From: Xanthomarina sp035306605 | GTDB taxonomy: Bacteria > Bacteroidota > Bacteroidia > Flavobacteriales > Flavobacteriaceae | Length of the DNA stretch: 56,693 bases | Assembly (NCBI GenBank): GCA_035306605.1 | Contig: DATGNR010000024.1 | Reading direction: 5' to 3' (one strand) | Shown here: positions 42,217 through 50,503 of the stretch, piece by piece | Numbering within the stretch: the first letter of the stretch is position 1 | Layout: every line of letters starts with the position of its first letter | Program-made: the position numbers and the translations under genes | The notes under the pieces: model-generated | Databases searched by the model: none | What the model was told of the DNA's origin: nothing | Seen by the model: only the letters and a program-made list of their open reading frames with translations

Positions 42217-42825
42217 CTATTTAATTTGTGAAAAAACAAAGTACATTTCGGTGGCTATTTGCAAGCTTCGTTCCTTATATACCGCTTTCTGATTAGGACT
42301 GTTGTCTGAATGCTTTGGATCTTCATAAGTTATTGGAATACGTTTTTCAGCTCCTGGTATATAAGGACACCCCTCATCTGCTTGAGAACAAGTCATGATA
42401 GCTGCGAAATTAGTTTTCGGATTTAGGATATTATCATAAACTTTAGAAAACCCGATAATTAGAGATTCATTTTCTGAAAACCTTATATTATAAACAGGAT
42501 TCTTCTCGTTAGACAATTTCTCTATTTGAAAGCCCGTCTCCTCTAAAGTTGTTACTATCATTGGATACAATGCCGTAGCTTCAGTTCCTCCCGAATAGCA
42601 GAATACATTTTTAATTTGAAAATGATGTGCTAAAGTTTGAGCCCATATTTGCGATAAATGGCTCCGTCGAGAATTATGGGTACAAATAAAATTCAATAGA
42701 ACTTTATCTTTATTTAAGATTTTCTCCTGAATGTAGTCTATCAGCGGTTTTAGTAATGCTTTACGCTCATTAGAAATACTTTTAATATCTAGAGAATTAA
42801 TAATATCTACAGTTTTTTTATACAT
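42217..42825 (-). CDS. arsC: LMW-phosphatase-type arsenate reductase with N-terminal extension
   Basis: A 202-residue protein. About 40 extra residues precede the LMW-PTPase fold. The P-loop CTHNSRRS holds Cys48; Cys146 and Cys153 (MTCSQADEGCPYIPG) are spaced by seven as Cys82/Cys89 in S. aureus ArsC, giving the triple-cysteine relay used with thioredoxin. It reduces arsenate to arsenite. It lies 39 nt after arsR on the same strand and is in its operon. No arsenite exporter (Acr3/ArsB) is next to it. Confidence 0.88.
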   Translation of the reverse strand: MYKKTVDIINSLDIKSISNERKALLKPLIDYIQEKILNKDKVLLNFICTHNSRRSHLSQIWAQTLAHHFQIKNVFCYSGGTEATALYPMIVTTLEETGFQIEKLSNEKNPVYNIRFSENESLIIGFSKVYDNILNPKTNFAAIMTCSQADEGCPYIPGAEKRIPITYEDPKHSDNSPNQKAVYKERSLQIATEMYFVFSQIK

Positions 42826-42864
42826 ACTTATGCTTTCATTTTCTTACATATAATTGACTACATT

Positions 42865-43200
42865 TTATTGGCAGCAACCTTCTACCCTATTATTGTCTTG
42901 TTCTAAAAACTGCATAAACAACTGTTTAACATTTTGCCATTCATCAAAGTCTATACAATAGCACACTTTAGTTCCTTCAATATTCCCTTTTATTATCCCA
43001 AGATTTTTAAGCTCTTTTAAATGTTGTGAAATGGTTGGTTGTGCTAAGCCTATTTCATTTACTAAATCGCCGCAAACACAACTTTCTATTTTAAATAAGT
43101 GCTGTATAATAGCAATTCTTGCTGGATGTCCAAAAGCTTTCGCTATTGAAGCTATTCTATTTTTTTCTTCGGTAAAAATTTCTGTTTTAGTCAGTCCCAT
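42865..43200 (-). CDS. arsR: ArsR/SmtB family metalloregulator
   Basis: A 111-residue winged-helix repressor. ESCVCGDLVNEIGLAQPTISQHLKELKNLGII is the HTH with Cys41 and Cys43, the arsenic-binding pair of the ELCVCDLC type. Cys80/Cys82 and C-terminal Cys109/Cys110 could add to the site. The usual third ligand is not plain, so the exact site needs a structure. Arsenite binding releases the promoter. In the 5' region the palindrome ATTGCAAT (43219-43226) overlaps a possible -7 box (TAATATTG, 43223-43230) and may be the operator. Confidence 0.93.
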   Translation of the reverse strand: MGLTKTEIFTEEKNRIASIAKAFGHPARIAIIQHLFKIESCVCGDLVNEIGLAQPTISQHLKELKNLGIIKGNIEGTKVCYCIDFDEWQNVKQLFMQFLEQDNNRVEGCCQ

Positions 43201-43316
43201 ATCGTGAATTAATAAATCATTGCAATATTACGATTAACTAAGTTTAGGTGAAAACAATCTTAATAAAACTTGATAATTGTCTTTGAAATAGACTTACAAT
43301 TTTTAGAAAAAAGATG

Positions 43317-43323
43317 TACTTTG
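43317..43323 (+). promoter_or_regulatory. Possible topB promoter
   Basis: TACTTTG followed by C, a one-base-shorter version of TAnnTTTG, 23 nt before the topB start codon. Confidence 0.35.
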
Positions 43324-43346
43324 CATGACTAATAAAAAAGTAAGAA

Positions 43347-45635
43347 ATGAAAGTTTGTATTGCCGAAAAACCTAGTGTAGCCAGAGAAATAGCTTCTGTT
43401 CTTGGAGCTACGAACAAACATGATGGTTATTATGAGGGCAATGGCTATGCTGTAACTTATACTTTTGGGCATTTGTGCACACTAATGGAGCCAAGTGACT
43501 ATAAACCACATTGGAAAAGCTGGGATTTAAACAACTTACCCATGCTTCCAGAAAAATTTAAAACCAAAGTGGTTAGCAATTCTGGAATACAAAAACAATT
43601 CAAAATTGTAAAAAGTCTTTTCGATAAAGCCGATGTTGTTATAAACTGTGGGGATGCTGGCCAGGAAGGAGAGCTTATTCAACGTTGGGTTTTGGATCAA
43701 GCAAAATATAAAGGTAAGGTTGAAAGACTTTGGATTTCTTCACTTACTACCGAAGCCATTAAGGAGGGGTTTGAAAATTTAAAACCTTCAGAGAATTACG
43801 ATAATCTTTATTATGCGGGGTTTTCTAGAGCTATTGGCGATTGGCTTTTAGGAATGAACGCCACAAGGTTATACACTGTAAAGCATGGAGGTTATAAGCA
43901 AGTACTTTCTATAGGACGGGTTCAAACTCCAACACTTGCCATGGTTGTAAATAGATTTAAAGAAATTGAAGACTTTAAGCCACAGCCCTATTGGGAATTA
44001 CAAACCATGTACCGCGACACTTTGTTTGCTTATGAAGAAGGGCGTTTCACTAAAATGGAAGATGGTGAAGTTTTAGCTAATAAAGTTAAAGAACATGAGT
44101 TTGAGATTGAATCCATTACTAAAAAGAAAGGTACGGAATATGCACCAAAACTTTTCGATTTAACCGGATTACAAGTGTATTGCAATACGAAGTTTGGGTT
44201 TTCAGCAGATGAAACCTTAAAACTTGTACAGAAATTGTATGAAATGAAAGTGGTAACCTATCCGAGAGTTGATACTACCTTTTTACCAAACGATGTATAT
44301 CCAAAAGTAGCTGGAATTCTTCAAAAACTGACTAATTACTCTACTCTGACCCAAGTTCTTTTAGGAAAGAAAATAAAAAAGTCGTCGAAAGTATTTAACG
44401 ATAAAAAAGTAACCGATCACCACGCTATTATTCCAACTGGTATTCAAACGAACTTACAATACAATCAACAACAGGTTTACGACATCATTGTTAAGCGTTT
44501 TATTGCTGTATTTTACGATGATTGCTCCGTTTCTAACACCACTGTAATTGGAAAAGTCGCAGATGTTAACTTTAAAACAACAGGAAAAGAAATTTTAAAA
44601 AAAGGTTGGCGTGTGGTTTTTGAATCGGATGAGAAAGACAAAAAAGAATCAGATATCCTTCCAACTTTTGTAAAAGGTGAAAAGGGGCCACATGAGCCTA
44701 GCTTTCTTGAAAAACAAACCAAGCCACCCAATCAGTTTACTGAAGCCTCTCTCCTACGTGCTATGGAAACGGCCGGAAAACAGGTAGACGATGATGAGTT
44801 ACGTGATTTGATGAAAGAAAACGGGATTGGCCGACCATCAACCCGAGCCAATATTATTGAAACCTTATTTAAGCGTCAATATATTAAGCGTAATAAAAAA
44901 CAAATATTACCGACCGTTACCGGAATTGCCTTAATAGATACCATTCAAAATGAACTATTAAAATCTGCCGAACTTACTGGTTTATGGGAAAAGCAATTAA
45001 AGGATATTGAAAAAGGCGAATTTAGTGCTAGTCAATTCATTTTCAACATGAAAAAAATGGTTGATGAGCTAGTTTATGAAGTAAGAAGTGAAACTACTCG
45101 AGCTAACATCTCACAAGCCACAGTTGTTAAACAACGACAAGTAAAAAGCGAAAACAAAAAGAAAGCGGGACTTACAGCAGAAACCTGTCCAAAATGTAAG
45201 AATGGAACCTTAATAAAGGGAAAAACAGCGTATGGATGTTCTAGCTATAAAGAAGGTTGTAAATTTATTTTACCCTTTGAAGTATATGATAAAAAGATTT
45301 CCGAAAAGCAATTTCTAAGATTGCTACAAAAAGGATCTACAGTGAATTTAAAAGGATTTACTAAAGACAATGAAAAAGTGGATGGGTTATTGCGTTTTAA
45401 CGATAGTTTTCAGTTGGTTTTAGAGCCTAAGAAAGCTAAATCAAAAAACATTCCTGATACTTTAACATGTCCTAAATGTAAAAAAGGAACTGTAGTAAAA
45501 GGCAAGACTGCTTACGGTTGTTCGGCCTATAAAGATGGCTGTGATTTCAGGTATTCTTTCGAGGAATTAAGAAGTAAACTAGGGAACCAGAAACCTACCA
45601 GAGAATTGGTGTTTAGTATTTTAAACCAAGCTTAA
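43347..45635 (+). CDS. topB: DNA topoisomerase III (type IA) with two zinc-ribbon repeats
   Basis: A 762-residue type IA topoisomerase. The Toprim domain starts it (KVCIAEKPSVAREIASVLG, CGDAGQEGELIQRW). SIGRVQTPTLAMVVNRF and MKVVTYPRVDTTFLP follow, with the catalytic Tyr305 in TYPR. ENGIGRPSTRANIIETLF and RGRP-like loops match TopB. The C-terminal ~170 residues hold two Topo_C repeats (CPKCKNGTLIKGKTAYGCSSYKEGC and CPKCKKGTVVKGKTAYGCSAYKDGC cut to their cysteines), a zinc-ribbon-like pair. It relaxes and decatenates single-stranded DNA crossings during replication and recombination. Confidence 0.96.
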   Translation: MKVCIAEKPSVAREIASVLGATNKHDGYYEGNGYAVTYTFGHLCTLMEPSDYKPHWKSWDLNNLPMLPEKFKTKVVSNSGIQKQFKIVKSLFDKADVVINCGDAGQEGELIQRWVLDQAKYKGKVERLWISSLTTEAIKEGFENLKPSENYDNLYYAGFSRAIGDWLLGMNATRLYTVKHGGYKQVLSIGRVQTPTLAMVVNRFKEIEDFKPQPYWELQTMYRDTLFAYEEGRFTKMEDGEVLANKVKEHEFEIESITKKKGTEYAPKLFDLTGLQVYCNTKFGFSADETLKLVQKLYEMKVVTYPRVDTTFLPNDVYPKVAGILQKLTNYSTLTQVLLGKKIKKSSKVFNDKKVTDHHAIIPTGIQTNLQYNQQQVYDIIVKRFIAVFYDDCSVSNTTVIGKVADVNFKTTGKEILKKGWRVVFESDEKDKKESDILPTFVKGEKGPHEPSFLEKQTKPPNQFTEASLLRAMETAGKQVDDDELRDLMKENGIGRPSTRANIIETLFKRQYIKRNKKQILPTVTGIALIDTIQNELLKSAELTGLWEKQLKDIEKGEFSASQFIFNMKKMVDELVYEVRSETTRANISQATVVKQRQVKSENKKKAGLTAETCPKCKNGTLIKGKTAYGCSSYKEGCKFILPFEVYDKKISEKQFLRLLQKGSTVNLKGFTKDNEKVDGLLRFNDSFQLVLEPKKAKSKNIPDTLTCPKCKKGTVVKGKTAYGCSAYKDGCDFRYSFEELRSKLGNQKPTRELVFSILNQA

Positions 45636-45704
45636 TTAATCTTACTGTAACTCTACTGTTTTAATTATATTTCTAGTTTTTTGATCCATATTGAAATTAA
45701 TTGT

Positions 45705-45712
45705 TATCTTTA
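45705..45712 (+). promoter_or_regulatory. Promoter of the TetR/efflux operon
   Basis: TATCTTTA, one base off TAnnTTTG. The repressor dyads begin one base downstream, so repressor binding would cover the start of transcription. Confidence 0.5.
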
Positions 45713-45739
45713 TTAACCAAATGGTTAAACCAAATAGTT
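45713..45739. promoter_or_regulatory. Double TetR operator of the efflux operon
   Basis: TTAACCAAATGGTTAA (45713-45728) is a perfect palindrome with 7-bp arms and an AA centre. A second, one-mismatch copy AACCAAATAGTT (45728-45739) follows 13 bp after the AACC of the first. Both lie between the -7 box and the ATG at 45744. Confidence 0.75.
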
Positions 45740-45743
45740 GACA

Positions 45744-46358
45744 ATGGCAAAATCAAAAGATAATACAACAGAAGAGCAAATTTTAATTGCTGCTAAAAAT
45801 ATATTCCAATCTAAAGGCATGGATGGCGCACGTATGCAAGAAATTGCAGATGAGGCTGGTATTAATAAGGCTATGCTTCATTACTACTACAAAACCAAAC
45901 AACTATTATTTGAGGCCGTTTTTAAGAGTGCCTTTTCTTTATTGGCTCCAGAATTAAATAAGATTTTAAATGATGATTCTTCTATAGAGAACAAGGTGAA
46001 GAATTTTACCTCTAATTATATTTCTTTTATACTTAAACATCCTTATTTACCAAATTTTATCATTCAAGAACTTAATAGGAATCCTGACTTTATTCTAAAA
46101 ATTCAAGAAAACACCACTCTATTAAATATTGAAAAATTTAAATCACAGGTCGAGTTGGAAGTTAGCAAAGGAATTCTAAAACCCATTAAAGGTGAGCAAT
46201 TATTTATAAATATACTAGCCTTAAACATTTTCCCTTTTGTAGCAAAACCTCTTATAAAAGCTTTTACTAAAGAAGACGACAAAGGCTTTAAACAAATTAT
46301 GGAACAGAGAAAAACAGAGGTTTCAGAATTTATAACTCAAGCCATAAAACAATATTAA
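45744..46358 (+). CDS. TetR/AcrR family repressor of the efflux operon (CecR-like position)
   Basis: About 204 residues, start ATG at 45744 (MAKSKDNTTEEQ). The N-terminal helix-turn-helix (ILIAAKNIFQSKGMDGARMQEIADEAGINKAMLHYYYKTK) is clear; the C-terminal half resembles the CecR/YbiH-type ligand-binding domain. It heads an operon with TolC, HlyD, ABC and permease genes, as CecR controls ybhGFSR in E. coli. The double operator in front supports autorepression. The inducer is unknown. Confidence 0.93.
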   Translation: MAKSKDNTTEEQILIAAKNIFQSKGMDGARMQEIADEAGINKAMLHYYYKTKQLLFEAVFKSAFSLLAPELNKILNDDSSIENKVKNFTSNYISFILKHPYLPNFIIQELNRNPDFILKIQENTTLLNIEKFKSQVELEVSKGILKPIKGEQLFINILALNIFPFVAKPLIKAFTKEDDKGFKQIMEQRKTEVSEFITQAIKQY

Positions 46359-46359
46359 A

Positions 46360-47613
46360 ATGAAAACATCTATTAGCATCTTGGTTTTCTTTTTACTCCC
46401 TATTGCTAGTTGGTCGCAACAACAAATTACATTGGAAACTTGTTATCAATTGGTTTCGGAAAATTATCCGTTGGTCAAACAAAAAGCCTTATTGGAAAGT
46501 AAAAATGAATTAGAATTAAAAGCCATAGATGCAGGGAAATTACCTCAATTTGATTTCGATGCCCAAGCTGCTTATTTATCAGATGTTACCCAGGTCCCAT
46601 TGCCAAATACAGGAGTCGAGCCACCAAACAACGATCAATATCGCGCCACACTTTCGGTGAATCAGCTAATATATAATGGAGGTTCTATTGATGCCTCTTC
46701 AAAAGTAAAAATGGCTCAATTAAAAACCCAACAAAAACAATTGGAAGTCAGTTTGTATCAATTAAAACAGCAGGTCAATCAGCTTTATTTTTCTATTTTA
46801 CTTTCTGATGAATCGGTTCACTTATTAAAAACAAAGCAAACCCAATTAGAAAGTAAGCTCAAAGAAGTGAAATCGGGGATTCAGTATGGAACCATTTTAC
46901 CTTCATCAGATAAAGTTATTGAAGCCGAATTATTGAGAATCAGACAGCAATTTTCTGAAATCAACAACAATAAAAAGGTATTAGTTAAAACTTTGTCTTC
47001 TTTAATTGGTCAGTCTTTAGATGAGTCTACCAAGTTTCAAGAACCTCAAATTTCAACCAACCTCACTCCTACAGTTCAACGCCCAGAAATGGAGTTGTTC
47101 CAGTTGAAAAAAGAAGAAATTGAGAGTCAGGAACAACTCATTCAAAAGGAAAACATTCCAAAACTATTGGGATTTGCCTCGGGAGGCGTTGGAAACCCAG
47201 GTTTAAACATGTTAGATAATTCATTTCAACCATTTTATACCGTTGGCGTGAAATTAAACTGGAATGTGTTCGATTGGAATGCCAATAAAAAGAAACGAGA
47301 ATCTTTATTGATTCATAAAGATATTATTGATAACGAAACGGAGATTTTTCAACTAAACACTCATATCGAATTGAACCAATATGAAACAGAAATCCTTAAA
47401 ATCTCAGAAAATATTTTGATTGATTCTGAAATCATCAGCCTTAGAAAAGACGTTTTATCAGCCACAGAATCTCAATTGCGACATGGCGTGATTACAACGT
47501 CAACCTATATTACTGAACTAACAAATTTGTTTGAAGCAGAAAATATGCTTGTTACGCACCATATTCAGCTAGAATTAGCAAAAGCAAATTACAACATCAC
47601 TCAAGGACAATAA
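46360..47613 (+). CDS. TolC-family outer-membrane efflux channel
   Basis: A 417-residue exported protein: signal peptide MKTSISILVFFLLPIASWSQ, then two TolC-type repeats with long helices (LSVNQLIYNGGSIDASSKVKMAQLK and VKLNWNVFDWNANKKKRESLLI are the paired strand-helix entries). The trimer forms a channel across the outer membrane. It starts 1 nt after the tetR stop and is followed directly by the membrane-fusion gene, so it is the outlet of this pump. Confidence 0.93.
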   Translation: MKTSISILVFFLLPIASWSQQQITLETCYQLVSENYPLVKQKALLESKNELELKAIDAGKLPQFDFDAQAAYLSDVTQVPLPNTGVEPPNNDQYRATLSVNQLIYNGGSIDASSKVKMAQLKTQQKQLEVSLYQLKQQVNQLYFSILLSDESVHLLKTKQTQLESKLKEVKSGIQYGTILPSSDKVIEAELLRIRQQFSEINNNKKVLVKTLSSLIGQSLDESTKFQEPQISTNLTPTVQRPEMELFQLKKEEIESQEQLIQKENIPKLLGFASGGVGNPGLNMLDNSFQPFYTVGVKLNWNVFDWNANKKKRESLLIHKDIIDNETEIFQLNTHIELNQYETEILKISENILIDSEIISLRKDVLSATESQLRHGVITTSTYITELTNLFEAENMLVTHHIQLELAKANYNITQGQ

Positions 47614-47614
47614 A

Positions 47615-48508
47615 ATGAAACAAATACACACATATTTTATTGGAATTAGCCTATCCATTTTAAGCTTAGTATCTTGTAATGATTCTAGTCTAAAAGCTGA
47701 TGGTTACGGCAACTTTGAAGTCACCGAAATAACGGTTTCTGCTGAAAATAATGGAAAACTTATGGTGTTTAAAATAAATGAAGGGGACATAATAAAAAAG
47801 GGAACCTTTATTGGTTATATTGACACCATTCCTCTGTCTTTAAAACGCGAACAACTTTTAGTTTCAAAAGATCTTGTAAGCTCTAAATCTCAAGGCGTTT
47901 TATCACAAATTGCCGTATTAAATGCAAGATTAAATACGGTCAATATCAATAAAACTAGGACTAAAAACCTTATTAAAGATAATGCTGGTACACAAAAGCA
48001 ATTAGACGATGTTTTGGGTGAAATAGACGTCATAAAACAACAAATTAGAAGTGTAGAAATCCAAAATGCACCTGTTGTAAATGAACTAAAAAGCATCGAT
48101 GTACAAATTAAGCAAGTAGAAGACCAGATTGAAAAATGCAAAATTATCAATCCCATAAACGGGACCGTTTTGACCAAATACTCAGAACCCGGTGAAACTA
48201 CATCTTTTGGCAAACCTCTATACAAAATAGCCGATTTAAACAACATGGAATTACGTGTTTTTGTAAGCGAAACTCAATTGGCTAATTTAAAGATTGGTGA
48301 AAAAGTTACTGTAAAGATAGATGATCAAGATGACATGAAGGATTATGAAGGAACAATTACTTGGATTGCATCAGAAGCCGAATTCACACCAAAAATTATT
48401 CAAACAAAAGAAGAACGAGTAGCCTTAGTTTATGCAGTAAAAATTTCTGTTAAAAATGATGGTAGCTTAAAAATAGGTATGCCAGCCGAAATGTGGCTTA
48501 ACAATTAA
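47615..48508 (+). CDS. Membrane-fusion (HlyD/YbhG-like) lipoprotein
   Basis: A 297-residue lipoprotein with lipobox LSLVSC. GYGNFEVTEITVSAENNGKLMVFKINEGDIIKKG is the first half of the biotinyl-lipoyl domain, a coiled-coil hairpin follows (about 85-165), and INPINGTVLTKYSEPGETTSFGKPLYKIADL is the second half, then the beta-barrel to SLKIGMPAEMWL. This is the YbhG form that links an ABC-2 transporter to a TolC channel. It is 1 nt after the tolC stop. Confidence 0.93.
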   Translation: MKQIHTYFIGISLSILSLVSCNDSSLKADGYGNFEVTEITVSAENNGKLMVFKINEGDIIKKGTFIGYIDTIPLSLKREQLLVSKDLVSSKSQGVLSQIAVLNARLNTVNINKTRTKNLIKDNAGTQKQLDDVLGEIDVIKQQIRSVEIQNAPVVNELKSIDVQIKQVEDQIEKCKIINPINGTVLTKYSEPGETTSFGKPLYKIADLNNMELRVFVSETQLANLKIGEKVTVKIDDQDDMKDYEGTITWIASEAEFTPKIIQTKEERVALVYAVKISVKNDGSLKIGMPAEMWLNN

Positions 48509-48532
48509 AAATAACCTTTAAAATTACATATT

Positions 48533-49039
48533 ATGAAAAAAACACTTTTATCAATCGCAATGATGGCATTTATTCTTACAAGTTGTAACAACAACAACAA
48601 AAAGGAAGCACCTGCTGCAGAACAAATCACTCAAGAAGATACCGAAGTTGTTTCACATGAAAATCATGATTCTCATGATGCAAGTTCTGTTTTGAACAAC
48701 AATTGGATGAATGAGATTCAATTGGATAATGGTTCTAAATGGTTAGCCAATATAGAAACTACGGATGGTGTAAATGATATGCTTAAGTTAATTTCTGAAG
48801 CTAAAACAGAAAGTATTGAAGACTATTTAAGTTTAGCCGATAAACTGAATACTAGAAAAAACACCTTAGTAAAGGAATGTACAATGACCGGACCATCTCA
48901 CGACAACCTTCATGTGTTTTTACATCCTTTAATTGAAAAAATTGATGTGCTTTTGGAGACAAAAACTACTGAGGAAGGCGCGAAAGTCTTAAAAAGTATT
49001 ACGGACAACCTAAATGCTTATACCACCTATTTCAAATAA
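48533..49039 (+). CDS. Lipoprotein with Cys/His cluster, unknown function
   Basis: A 168-residue lipoprotein (lipobox LTSC, Cys18). A short His-rich stretch follows (SHENHDSHDA), then a helical domain with Cys116, His123, His127 and His131 (CTMTGPSHDNLHVFLHP), spaced as on one face of a helix. That suggests metal binding. No named family is recognised with certainty. It lies in the efflux operon between the membrane-fusion gene and a 485-bp gap before the ABC ATPases. A periplasmic metal or ligand sensor/chaperone for the pump is possible but inferred. Confidence 0.72.
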   Translation: MKKTLLSIAMMAFILTSCNNNNKKEAPAAEQITQEDTEVVSHENHDSHDASSVLNNNWMNEIQLDNGSKWLANIETTDGVNDMLKLISEAKTESIEDYLSLADKLNTRKNTLVKECTMTGPSHDNLHVFLHPLIEKIDVLLETKTTEEGAKVLKSITDNLNAYTTYFK

Positions 49040-49524
49040 TCTCTAAATAAAAATCACTATGGAAAAACAAGTTTATAATGTAGGTATTATTTGAACAAAA
49101 GACCGAAATGAAAAACATGTGTTCTCTAGAAATAGATAATTAGGAGACTCAGGAAACCAACTGTTAGGAAGTTGCGACAGCACCTGAGTTTCCTAATCGC
49201 ATACCACCTATATGGTTGCCAGAACATCTATTTACAGGTGCCGTTAGTGTAATTATTTCATGACGACTTTTTCAGCAATCTCTGAATATTCAAAATAGCA
49301 ATTCATCAGTTTTTAATCCCTTCGAAAGGTCTTTTAAAATAAGTAGATGGTAAATTTGTAATGAGTGAAATTCTATTATTTCCAGAAGTTGTTGATTCAG
49401 ATAAAAACCAACGAGATCGTGCTGAGTGAATAATAGAGAAATCTGAAAAAGTTTGTTTAATCTCACACTCCATACATCTAAAGTTACTTTAACAACTAAA
49501 ATACCAGTGTACAACTAGAAAACC
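49040..49524. other. 485-bp non-coding gap inside the efflux operon
   Basis: No convincing ORF in any frame: short pieces such as MEKQVYNVGII and MSEILLFPEVVDSDKNQRDRAE end early. It holds the 15-bp hairpin at 49139-49197. Otherwise it may be a leader of the ABC genes, a small RNA or decayed coding DNA; I see no promoter matching TAnnTTTG closely. Confidence 0.5.
49139..49197. repeat. Long stem-loop in the efflux-operon gap
   Basis: Left arm 49139-49153 (ATTAGGAGACTCAGG) and right arm 49183-49197 (CCTGAGTTTCCTAAT) pair over 15 bp with one G-T. The loop contains a second small hairpin (CAACT/AGTTG and CTGT/ACAG alternatives). No T-run follows, so it is not a simple terminator. Confidence 0.65.
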
Positions 49525-50427
49525 GTGGGAATTACTGTTTCTAACATATCAAAATCCTATAAAAAGGTCAAAGCCCTACAGACTATTTCGTTTGAAGTAA
49601 AACCAAATGAACTTTTCGGGCTTATAGGTCCTGATGGGGCTGGTAAAACAACGCTTTTCAGGATCCTAACTACCTTATTAATTGCTAATGAAGGGAAAGC
49701 CACTGTAGCAGGTTTTGATGTGTTGGATGACTTTAAAGACATTAGAAAACATGTGGGCTATATGCCGGGTAGATTTTCATTATATCAAGATTTAACTGTT
49801 GAAGAAAATCTAAAGTTCTTTGCCACCATTTTCGGAACTACCCTAGAAGAAAATTACGAGTTAATAGAAGATATTTACGTTCAAATAGAACCTTTTAAAG
49901 ACCGTAGAGCCGGAAAATTATCTGGTGGTATGAAACAAAAACTAGCCTTATGCTGTTCTTTAATTCACAAACCTAAGGTTTTGTTTCTAGATGAGCCTAC
50001 AACCGGAGTAGATCCTGTTTCAAGAAAAGAATTATGGGAAATGCTCAAGCGCTTACAACAAAAAGGTATTACCATTTTGGTTTCGACACCATATATGGAT
50101 GAAGCCGCTTTATGTGATAGGATTGCACTCATTCAAGATGGAAAAATTTTACTGATTGATACTCCTGAAAACATTGTGAAACAATACCCTAAAACCATAT
50201 ATGATGTGAGTGCCAACAATATGTACCAATTAATAAATAGCTTAAAAACCTATCCTCATCAATATAGTGTGTATCCTTTTGGTGAGTTTGTGCATTACAC
50301 TGATACACGTTTAGATTTTAATCCCAATGATTTAAAAATATATTTAGAAGAAAACAACCTTTCTAATATTACCATAGAGCAAACACAAGCAACCATAGAA
50401 GATAGTTTTATGGAATTAGCAAAATAA
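49525..50427 (+). CDS. ABC transporter ATPase, YbhF N-half-like
   Basis: A 300-residue ATPase with a GTG start. Walker A GPDGAGKTTLFRIL, signature LSGGMKQKLALCCSLI, Walker B VLFLDEPTTGVDP, and the following RKELWEMLKRLQQKGITILVSTPYMDEAALCDRI are those of ABC-2 drug-exporter ATPases, with Pro at the H-loop position (STPYMDEA instead of H), as in YbhF-N. A ~65-residue C-terminal tail follows. Together with the next gene it corresponds to the two fused halves of E. coli YbhF. Confidence 0.93.
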   Translation: MGITVSNISKSYKKVKALQTISFEVKPNELFGLIGPDGAGKTTLFRILTTLLIANEGKATVAGFDVLDDFKDIRKHVGYMPGRFSLYQDLTVEENLKFFATIFGTTLEENYELIEDIYVQIEPFKDRRAGKLSGGMKQKLALCCSLIHKPKVLFLDEPTTGVDPVSRKELWEMLKRLQQKGITILVSTPYMDEAALCDRIALIQDGKILLIDTPENIVKQYPKTIYDVSANNMYQLINSLKTYPHQYSVYPFGEFVHYTDTRLDFNPNDLKIYLEENNLSNITIEQTQATIEDSFMELAK

Positions 50428-50440
50428 CTAGTTAGTTCGA

Positions 50441-50503
50441 ATGCAATCAAAGCTTAATGAAACATCTCAACTGCAATCGCTACGACAATTAAAATCTAAA
50501 TGA
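50441..50503 (+). CDS. Short 20-codon ORF overlapping the next ABC gene start
   Basis: ATG at 50441 encodes MQSKLNETSQLQSLRQLKSK and ends at TGA 50501-50503, which overlaps the next gene's ATG at 50500 (ATGA). It could be a translation-coupling leader in the 72-nt space between the two ABC genes. No homology is claimed. Confidence 0.3.
   Translation: MQSKLNETSQLQSLRQLKSK

Noticed and set aside
49059..49100. MEKQVYNVG at 49059 as a decayed copy of the ATP-cone gene start (MKKQVYIKK at 53602)
   Set aside because: The likeness covers about 16 nt only and stops at codon 12; nothing further matches, so chance is more likely.
49139..49197. Hairpin in the efflux gap as an integron attC site
   Set aside because: The arms pair too well and the core sequences GTTRRRY/RYYYAAC are not at the ends; no integrase or cassette genes are near.
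49290..49514. 74-codon minus-strand ORF in the efflux gap
   Set aside because: It opposes the operon, has no recognisable motif, no promoter and unusual composition; it looks like a chance frame.
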